64,000 nt of DNA from Bryobacterales bacterium (GTDB taxonomy: Bacteria > Acidobacteriota > Terriglobia > Bryobacterales > Bryobacteraceae). Both the position numbers and the translations under genes were made by a program. The notes under the pieces were generated by a model. That model searched no databases, was not told the origin of the DNA, and was given only the letters and a program-made list of their open reading frames with translations. Below, piece after piece: positions 57,923 through 64,000 of this stretch; positions within the stretch are counted from its first letter, which is position 1, and every line of letters begins with the position of its first letter. The stretch is from positions 1 through 64,000 of the forward strand of contig JADZAF010000223.1 in NCBI GenBank assembly GCA_020852755.1. Reading direction: 5' to 3'.

Positions 57923-59089
57923 TCAGGCGAACAGTTCCTGCGCCCGGATCAGCCGCTGGGCCACCTGCACCCCGTTCGGACACTGCACGGCGCAGCCGGA
58001 ACAGTCGGCGCAGCGCACCTGCTGGATGGCCGCGGGCAGCTCCTTGAAGTGCTCCCGGCCCAGTGAGAACTGGCCGTAGCCTTCCGCGTACATCAGGAAG
58101 CGCAGCATGTCGGCCACCGGCAGGCCCTGCGGGCAGGCGCCGCCGCAGCGGTCGCACATGCGGCAATAGCGCGGGCGGATGTAATCCAGGTGCGCAGCCA
58201 GCAGCTTGTCGTCCGCCGGGGTGAACGGCGCGGCCATGGCCTTGAGGTCCTCGTCCAGCTGGTCCATGTCGATGATGCTGGGAATGGCCGTATCCACGTT
58301 GGGGTTCCGCAGAACCCACTTCAAGGCCGCCAGCATGGCGCCTTCCTTGGAGAGACGGCTGCGCGTGTTGTCGTCGGAAGGATAGTAGGGGGACTTGCGG
58401 AAGCCGCCCGCCATCACCTTCATGGCCACAATCCCGATCCCCGCGTTCTTGGCGTTCCGGATGAGCTGGTCGACGCCGGGGTCCATGGCGAAGTGGTACG
58501 AGGTCAGGATCACGTCAAAGTGACGGGCCTTGATGGCGGCGGAGAATACCTCCTCGTGCCCGATGTGGGTGCTGATTCCGGCGAAGCGGATCTTGCCCTG
58601 CTGCCTGGCCATGCGCTGCGCCTCCATCAGCTCGTCGCTGACGTCGGAGGCCTTGGTCTTGTTGTGCAGGTACCAGATGTCCAGGTAGTCGGTCTGGAGT
58701 TCCTTCAGGCTGGTTTCCAGGTCCTCGAGCGCCGCCTGGCGGGTGGCCGACCTGGACTTGCTGGCCAGCACCAGGTTCTTCCGCCGGGACTTGAGCGCCG
58801 CGCCCACCATGCGCTCGTTGTTGCCTCCGCCGTAGACCCGCGCCGTGTCGAACAGGTTGATGCCCAGGTCGGCGGCCTTCTCGATCACGCTGGGATCCGA
58901 AGTGATCATGCAGCCGAAGCCCATCTCGGTGACCTTCAGCCCGGTCTTGCCGATGGTTCGATAACGGAGCGGGATTCCGGCCGGGGCCGAAGAGCCGGCC
59001 AGCGGCCGGGCCGGCAGGGTGTTCAGGCCGGCGGCAGGCAGGGCCAGGCCGGCGGCCAGGAAGTCGCGACGGGAGCTGGAGTGTGACAT
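57923..59089 (-). CDS. Tat-exported aldo/keto reductase with two ferredoxin-type cluster motifs
   Basis: A 388-residue protein with a twin-arginine signal (SRRDFLAAGLAL). The aldo/keto reductase barrel has LGINLFDTARVYGGGNNERMVG, LVLASKSR (Lys) and YLDIWYLHN (His). The last 70 residues hold two 4Fe-4S-type motifs, CRMCDRCGGACP and CADCSGCAVQCP. This fusion is a known subgroup of bacterial aldo/keto reductases, in which the clusters may pass electrons. ATG 59089 puts the Tat motif near the N-terminus; an earlier start at 59194 is unlikely. TATAAT occurs at 59126-59131 (minus strand), leaving a leader of about 30 bases. Confidence 0.87.
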   Translation of the reverse strand: MSHSSSRRDFLAAGLALPAAGLNTLPARPLAGSSAPAGIPLRYRTIGKTGLKVTEMGFGCMITSDPSVIEKAADLGINLFDTARVYGGGNNERMVGAALKSRRKNLVLASKSRSATRQAALEDLETSLKELQTDYLDIWYLHNKTKASDVSDELMEAQRMARQQGKIRFAGISTHIGHEEVFSAAIKARHFDVILTSYHFAMDPGVDQLIRNAKNAGIGIVAMKVMAGGFRKSPYYPSDDNTRSRLSKEGAMLAALKWVLRNPNVDTAIPSIIDMDQLDEDLKAMAAPFTPADDKLLAAHLDYIRPRYCRMCDRCGGACPQGLPVADMLRFLMYAEGYGQFSLGREHFKELPAAIQQVRCADCSGCAVQCPNGVQVAQRLIRAQELFA

Positions 59090-59317
59090 ATCAGATGCGA
59101 TTCTCCGAATCTTCGATTGTAGACTATTATAGCCAGTCGTCATCCATAGATTTCTCCAGGCGGGCGCGATTGTGCCGCACCCGCCGCCCTTCATGCCCTG
59201 TCAGCAGGCACGGGATCAGCCGATGGATCTCACACGGAGCAGCGCGGCCAAAGTGGTATCGATACGGGGGATGGCCCTTCCCCTGGGACGCCGGCCCCAT
59301 GTCTCATAACAACAGAA

Positions 59318-59361
59318 CCCGGAGAAAGGGACTCTCCGGGCCGCGCCACAAGTCCGGAGAG
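59318..59361 (-). terminator. Hairpin-forming region downstream of galK
   Basis: Three related blocks occur here: CCCGGAG (59318-59324), CTCTCCGG (59332-59339) and CCGGAGAG (59354-59361). The middle block can pair with either neighbour. On the minus strand the CCCGGAGAG...CTCCGGG hairpin is followed by TTCTGTTGTT, a poor U-rich tail. This may terminate the galactose operon. The remaining sequence between 59090 and 59444 has no gene that could be supported. Confidence 0.4.
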
Positions 59362-59444
59362 GGAGGAAGGGCGCGGAGGGAGCGCCCTGGGAGGAACATT
59401 CCTGCTTTAATCCGATAGTTCCCCGCCGCGCGGAATCCTCTCGG

Positions 59445-60577
<1,133 letters not shown>

Positions 60578-60581
<4 letters not shown>

Positions 60582-60763
60582 TTGGCCCTCCGGGCCAGAC
60601 CCAGCAGCACCGCTCCGAACAGGAGCATGCTCAGGCCCGAATAGAGATTGACGTTCACTTCGGTGAGGGGAGCCCGCAAGCCGGGCGAGAAGACCCCGAT
60701 GGCGGTCAGCAGCCCGCCCAGAATGGTGAAAAACCAGCCCGAGGGAATTCGCAGATCCAGCAT
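60578..60763 (-). CDS. 61-residue two-helix membrane protein between symporter and galK
   Basis: A small hydrophobic protein with helices near residues 8-26 and 38-57 and a basic end (LARRAK). ATG 60763 is preferred because it gives a compact two-helix protein; an earlier frame extends into the symporter gene. It ends in the galK start (ATGA overlap) and starts five bases after the symporter gene, so it is inside the galactose operon. No family was recognised. It may be an accessory subunit of the symporter, inferred from position only. Confidence 0.65.
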
Positions 60764-60768
60764 TCGCT

Positions 60769-62415
60769 TTACCAGAAGATGACGTTGAGAATCACCAGCA
60801 ACACACCTGCCGCCATGGCGACCGGAGCCGGCCGCGCCCACCAGGCGGCGTCGTCCCTGGGCAGCGGTGTCAGCCCATACACCAGGCCTTTCAGCTCGTC
60901 CACGGGGCGCGGGCGCGTCGCCAGGCTCACCAGGATGGTGACCACGAAACAGGTGGTCCAGGCGAAAATGGCGACCCAGAAATTCTGCGCCATGGTGGAG
61001 CGAAATTCCTGCAGGTTGGCGATCCAGGCGCCCTTGTGTTCGGCCAGAGTCAGGCCGTGGGTCAGGGCCGCGGCCGCCGTTCCGGAAAGCAGGCCGATGA
61101 AAGCGCCATGCCCGGTCGCCCGCTTCCAGAACATGCCCAGCAGGAAGGTCGCGAACAGCGGCGCGTTCACCATCCCGAAGACCAACTGCAACAGGTCCAT
61201 GATGTTGTTGTAGGACCGGGCCAGGTAGGCCGCCGCAATGGAGAGAGCCACGCCGAATATGGTGGCCGCCCGTCCCATCCAGAGGTAGTGGGCATCGGGC
61301 GCCTCCCGGCGGATGTAGCTCTGATAGATGTCATAGGTCCACACCGTGTTGAAGGCCGTGACGTTGCCGGCCATGCCGGACATAAAAGAGGCCATCAGGG
61401 CGGTGAGGCCGACGCCGAGCATGCCGGAGGGGTAGAACTGGGCCATCAGCGTGGTGAGCACCTGATCGTAATCGTAGCTGTCTCCCTTCACCGGCAGCAC
61501 ATAGCCCACCCCCATCTGGGCCAGGGCCAGCGCGGCGATGCCGGGCACGATCACGATGAAGGGGATGAGCATCTTGGGGAAGGTCCCGAACAGCGGCGTG
61601 CGCCGGGCGCCGGACATGGAATCGGCCGCCATGGCCCGCTGCACCACCAGGAAGTTCGTACACCAGTAGCCGAAGGAGAGAACGAAACCCAGCCCCGCCA
61701 CCATGCCGAACCAGTCCACCCCCATGGGGTTCTCGGCTGCGCTTCCCATGTACTTCCAGCTGTGCGTCATCACGGCCGGCAGCCGCGAGGAGATGCCCTC
61801 CCATCCGCCCGCCTTCCACACGGCCAGGATGGCCAGCGGCGCGAATCCCACCACCGTCAGAAAGAACTGCAGCACCTCGTTGTAGATGGCGCTGGTGAGG
61901 CCGCCCAGAAAGGTGTAGACCAGCACAATGCAGGCCGAGAGCAGGACCGAGGCGGTGAAACTCCACCCCAGCAGGAACTGGAACAGCAGGCCTAGCGCGT
62001 ACATCGAGATGCCGGACGAGAAGATGGTCATCACCGCGAAGGTCAGGGCGTTGAACCCGCGGGTCTTTTCGTCGAAGCGCAGCTTCAGATATTCCGGGAC
62101 CGAGCGGGCCCGGCTGCCGTAATAGAACGGCATCATGAAGACGCCCACGAAAATCATGGCCGGGATGGCGCCCAGCCAGTAGAAGTGAGCCGTCATGATC
62201 CCGTACTTGGCGCCGGAGGCCGACATGCCGATGAGTTCCTGCGCGCCCAGGTTGGCGGCCACGAAGGCCAGGCTGGTGATCCATACCGGGACCGAGCGGC
62301 CCGACATCAGAAATTCGCCGCTGCTGGTCATCCTCTTGCGCAGGCGCCATCCGATGCCCAGGACGAAGAGGAAGTACAAGGCGAGAATTGCGTAATCGAT
62401 AAAGGCGAGAGTCAA
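60769..62415 (-). CDS. Sodium:solute symporter (SSS family), probably galactose transporter
   Basis: A 548-residue membrane protein with about fourteen helices. SSS-family text includes the opening FIDYAILALYFLFVLGIGW, AANLGAQELIGMSASGAKYG, PFYYGSRARSVPEYLKLRFD (the family signature loop) and ASFMSGMAGNVTAFNTVW with the sodium-site Ser residues. The sugar-transporting SGLT branch is favoured by linkage to galK. It starts with TTG at 62415; GAGGTG, six bases before it, lies inside a 12-bp palindrome. It heads the operon symporter, small membrane protein, galK. Confidence 0.88.
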   Translation of the reverse strand: MTLAFIDYAILALYFLFVLGIGWRLRKRMTSSGEFLMSGRSVPVWITSLAFVAANLGAQELIGMSASGAKYGIMTAHFYWLGAIPAMIFVGVFMMPFYYGSRARSVPEYLKLRFDEKTRGFNALTFAVMTIFSSGISMYALGLLFQFLLGWSFTASVLLSACIVLVYTFLGGLTSAIYNEVLQFFLTVVGFAPLAILAVWKAGGWEGISSRLPAVMTHSWKYMGSAAENPMGVDWFGMVAGLGFVLSFGYWCTNFLVVQRAMAADSMSGARRTPLFGTFPKMLIPFIVIVPGIAALALAQMGVGYVLPVKGDSYDYDQVLTTLMAQFYPSGMLGVGLTALMASFMSGMAGNVTAFNTVWTYDIYQSYIRREAPDAHYLWMGRAATIFGVALSIAAAYLARSYNNIMDLLQLVFGMVNAPLFATFLLGMFWKRATGHGAFIGLLSGTAAAALTHGLTLAEHKGAWIANLQEFRSTMAQNFWVAIFAWTTCFVVTILVSLATRPRPVDELKGLVYGLTPLPRDDAAWWARPAPVAMAAGVLLVILNVIFW

Positions 62416-62420
62416 GCGGA

Positions 62421-62452
62421 CACCTCGAGGTGCACTCCGAAATCAATCGGAG
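62421..62452 (-). promoter_or_regulatory. Palindrome over the symporter ribosome site, plus adjacent hairpin
   Basis: CACCTCGAGGTG (62421-62432) is a perfect 12-bp palindrome that contains the probable ribosome-binding site GAGGTG of the TTG-started symporter gene. Two bases further upstream of that gene, CTCCGA (62435-62440) and TCGGAG (62447-62452) form a second hairpin. Pairing in the mRNA could hide the ribosome site, or the palindrome could be an operator. Confidence 0.4.
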
Positions 62453-62640
62453 AAAAAGAGAGTTTAGCTCGAAAGCGCGGGCAGCGCAAACCGGCCTCCC
62501 GGTTCGCCGGGCAATTCGCAACTCCCCAAGGTACTGGGAAGGTATAGGGGTCTAGGGACCCGAAGTTCCGGGACTCGGCGGTGCGTCCTCGCACCAACGG
62601 ACTATTGACATCGCCGGAGCATGGGGCCAGAATGCAAGTA

Positions 62641-62860
62641 GAAACTAGTTTCTGAGGCTTATGCCGCTGGCCCAGCCGCGAGGCTGGGAGGGAGGTGTAT
62701 ATAGAGCCGTACTCAGAAATGGGGCGGACGCACCGCGGCAAGTGAACAGGCAGTTAAAAGACCGCGACCGGCCGGAGATATAGCGCGGAAGTCGCGCCGC
62801 GCGTTATGCGCAGACCGATGGCTGGCAACACGATCTTTGAGTTCACAAGTCGCGGTCGCT
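62641..62860. ncRNA. Candidate structured non-coding region before mqnD
   Basis: No credible gene lies in the 537 bases 62416-62952. Within it, TTTCTGAG (62649-62656) pairs with CTCAGAAA (62712-62719) and encloses a 7-bp hairpin CCCAGCC-GCGA-GGCTGGG (62671-62688) with a GNRA tetraloop. A second domain is closed by a perfect 9-bp stem GACCGCGAC/GTCGCGGTC (62760-62768, 62849-62857) with GCGCG/CGCGC inside. GAAACTAGTTTC (62641-62652) is a competing 12-bp palindrome. No known RNA family was matched. The region lies upstream of the mqnD promoter, so it is not the mqnD leader. The strand is unknown. Confidence 0.3.
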
Positions 62861-62910
62861 CCGCCCCCTCGTATTTTTAGGTCCTTCCTTCCTGAAGCCG
62901 ATTTCCAGAC

Positions 62911-62940
62911 TTGAACCCGCGTCGAGCCCGGTGGTAGATT
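62911..62940 (+). promoter_or_regulatory. Promoter of mqnD
   Basis: TTGAAC (62911-62916) is 18 bases before an extended -10, TG-G-TAGATT (TAGATT 62935-62940). The expected start near 62947 leaves a leader of about six bases before ATG 62953. Confidence 0.6.
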
Positions 62941-62952
62941 GAAAAAACTTGT

Positions 62953-63801
62953 ATGAAGCCTTCCACCGTCCCCAGGGAACTTGTGAGCGCCCACAGCCCG
63001 GACTCGGACGACGCGTTCATGTTCTACGCTCTCGCCACCAGAAAGATCCGTTCGCCGCTCATCACCTTCCGGCACGTCCTGGAGGACATCGAGAGCCTGA
63101 ACCGCAAGGCCACCGAGGGATGCTATGAACTGACGGCGATTTCCTATCACGCGTATCCCTACGTGGCGGACAAGTACGCCCTGATGGCGTACGGCTCGAG
63201 CGTCGGGGACGGATACGGGCCGCTGGTGGTTTCGACGCGTCATCTGGAACCCGAAGACCTGAAGGGCAGGAAGATCGCAGTCCCCGGCACCCTGACTACC
63301 GCCTACCTGGTCTTCCGTTTGTTCGAACCCGATTTCGTTCCGCTCGTCGTGCCGTTCGACAAAGTTCTGGACGCCGTGCGCGAGCGCTCCGCCGATGCCG
63401 GCCTGGTGATTCACGAAGGCCAGTTGACCTACGACCAGAGCGGTTTCCTGCGCGTGCTCGATCTGGGTCGCTGGTGGAAGGCCAAGTGGAACCTGCCGCT
63501 GCCGCTCGGCGGCAACGCCCTGCTCCGGTCCCTCCCTCCCGACATCCAGGCGGAATGCTGCCGCATGATGCGCGAGAGCATCCAGTACGCTTTGGGCAAC
63601 CACGAAGAGGCGCTGGCGTACGCCCTGCAGTTCGCGCGCGACATGGAGGCGCGGCTGGCGGAGAAGTTCGTGGGCATGTACGTCAACCACTACACGCTGG
63701 ACTGCGGCGACCAGGTGCCGGCCGCCGCGCAGAAACTGCTCGACCTCGGATTCGAAGCCGGGCTGATTCCCCGCCAGGTGAAGATCGACATCGTCCGCTG
63801 A
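62953..63801 (+). CDS. mqnD: 1,4-dihydroxy-6-naphthoate synthase (futalosine menaquinone pathway)
   Basis: A 282-residue protein of the MqnA/MqnD fold, a periplasmic-binding-protein-like two-lobe enzyme. The opening SAHSPDSDDAFMFYAL is the MqnD signature. Further segments are EDIESLNRKA, TAISYHAYPYVADKYALM, IAVPGTLTTAYLVFRLF and DAGLVIHEGQLTY. MqnD converts cyclic dehypoxanthine futalosine to 1,4-dihydroxy-6-naphthoate in the cytoplasm. Its presence indicates menaquinone made by the futalosine route, a fitting electron acceptor for the complex I encoded here. mqnA, B and C are not in the window. The start lies only 12 bases after its -10 box, with no ribosome site. Confidence 0.9.
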   Translation: MKPSTVPRELVSAHSPDSDDAFMFYALATRKIRSPLITFRHVLEDIESLNRKATEGCYELTAISYHAYPYVADKYALMAYGSSVGDGYGPLVVSTRHLEPEDLKGRKIAVPGTLTTAYLVFRLFEPDFVPLVVPFDKVLDAVRERSADAGLVIHEGQLTYDQSGFLRVLDLGRWWKAKWNLPLPLGGNALLRSLPPDIQAECCRMMRESIQYALGNHEEALAYALQFARDMEARLAEKFVGMYVNHYTLDCGDQVPAAAQKLLDLGFEAGLIPRQVKIDIVR

Positions 63802-63848
63802 CGGCTCTGCCCGGCCGCGCCCGCTCAAGCCCGGCCCGGATCGCATGC

Positions 63849-63854
63849 TACTTT
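63849..63854 (+). promoter_or_regulatory. Extended -10 box for the last gene
   Basis: TG-C-TACTTT ends nine bases before ATG 63864, predicting a leader of about two bases. Confidence 0.35.
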
Positions 63855-63863
63855 GTAAGTAGT

Positions 63864-64000
63864 ATGTCGGCTAACCCCTTTTCGTTTGCTCTCGTCTTCG
63901 CGCTTCTGATCCCGGCCCTGGCTCAGACTCCAAAAGATGTACGCGAAGTCGCCAGGGGCGGGGCCAACGCCATACCCCAGTTGGAGCAGTATCTGAAGAA
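63864..64000 (+). CDS. N-terminal fragment of a secreted protein, possibly HEAT-repeat-like
   Basis: The frame is open to the window edge and encodes about 45 residues: a signal peptide (MSANPFSFALVFALLIPALAQ) and then TPKDVREVARGGANAIPQLEQYL, which resembles the start of a helical repeat such as HEAT. The family cannot be settled from this fragment. There is no ribosome site; a TACTTT box nine bases upstream suggests a nearly leaderless mRNA. Confidence 0.55.
   Translation, partial: MSANPFSFALVFALLIPALAQTPKDVREVARGGANAIPQLEQYLK

Noticed and set aside
59083-59418. A plus-strand open frame of 111 codons in the gap between galK and the aldo/keto reductase.
   Set aside because: No motif, no ribosome site, Arg/Ser-rich composition typical of chance frames, and it overlaps the likely promoter of the reductase.
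62880-62935. tRNA or tmRNA remnant around TTGAACCCGCGTCGAGCCC.
   Set aside because: Neither strand gives a complete cloverleaf or CCA end, and the TTGAAC part is better read as the -35 element of mqnD.

Overview
The window is GC-rich, densely coded bacterial chromosome. Its gene content points to Acidobacteriota, most likely the Bryobacterales/Solibacter group. The main clues are a secreted beta-propeller-like protein whose C-terminus looks like the Solibacter-type repeat domain (TIGR03437), two very large Oar-like TonB-dependent receptors with an N-terminal carboxypeptidase-regulatory domain and no SusD partner, several twin-arginine-exported sugar-acid enzymes, the futalosine menaquinone enzyme MqnD, and didermal envelope genes (Omp85, TamB). 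This assignment is inference from gene content; no rRNA or other phylogenetic marker was seen. No tRNA, rRNA, CRISPR array, transposase or phage gene was recognised.

Layout. 1-8.3 kb: a partial membrane protein, a secreted SIS-like protein, a 70-bp palindrome, an exported enolase-superfamily enzyme, a DUF488 protein, a dCACHE membrane sensor with a two-hairpin leader, then Smr, YdcH-like, RimI and DUF218 genes on the minus strand, and trmH-rarA on the plus strand. 8.4-18 kb: a complex I operon in the order nuoC-D-I-J-K-L-M-N-H, without nuoA, B, E, F or G. 18-21.9 kb: small envelope proteins (beta-barrel, SIMPL, BON), a lone oxidase subunit III and a TPR protein. 21.9-34.5 kb: a carbohydrate/sugar-acid region with an ACS-type MFS permease, two exported enolase-superfamily enzymes, a glycosidase-like protein, a penicillin-acylase-family hydrolase, a tightly overlapping operon (adenosine-specific kinase, SDR, DapA-like aldolase) and a purine permease. 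34.8-40.1 kb: a cold-shock gene with a hairpin leader, a BNR/TIGR03437 protein, a FecR protein, a Cys-rich protein and an NHL-repeat protein. 40.4-47.1 kb: two TonB-dependent receptors. 47.1-59.1 kb: a methyltransferase, a thioesterase, small membrane proteins, a translationally coupled Omp85/SurA-like/TamB trio, a ThiF/MoeB-like E1 enzyme and a ferredoxin-type aldo-keto reductase. 59.4-62.4 kb: a galactose operon (SSS symporter, 61-aa membrane protein, galK). 62.4-64 kb: a structured non-coding stretch, mqnD and the start of a secreted protein.

Two themes stand out. First, sugar and sugar-acid use appears to be partly extracytoplasmic: five proteins carry RR-x-F-L twin-arginine signals. Second, many genes have a TANNNT -10 box only 6-12 nt before the start codon and no ribosome-binding site, so leaderless or nearly leaderless mRNAs look common. 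The most unusual single items are an Omp85 protein with about seven POTRA-like repeats coupled to surA-like and tamB genes, the split complex I operon, an exported enolase-superfamily enzyme whose first metal ligand is His, GGxGACAG-type palindromes (one supplying the last codons of a gene), and a structured intergenic region before mqnD.
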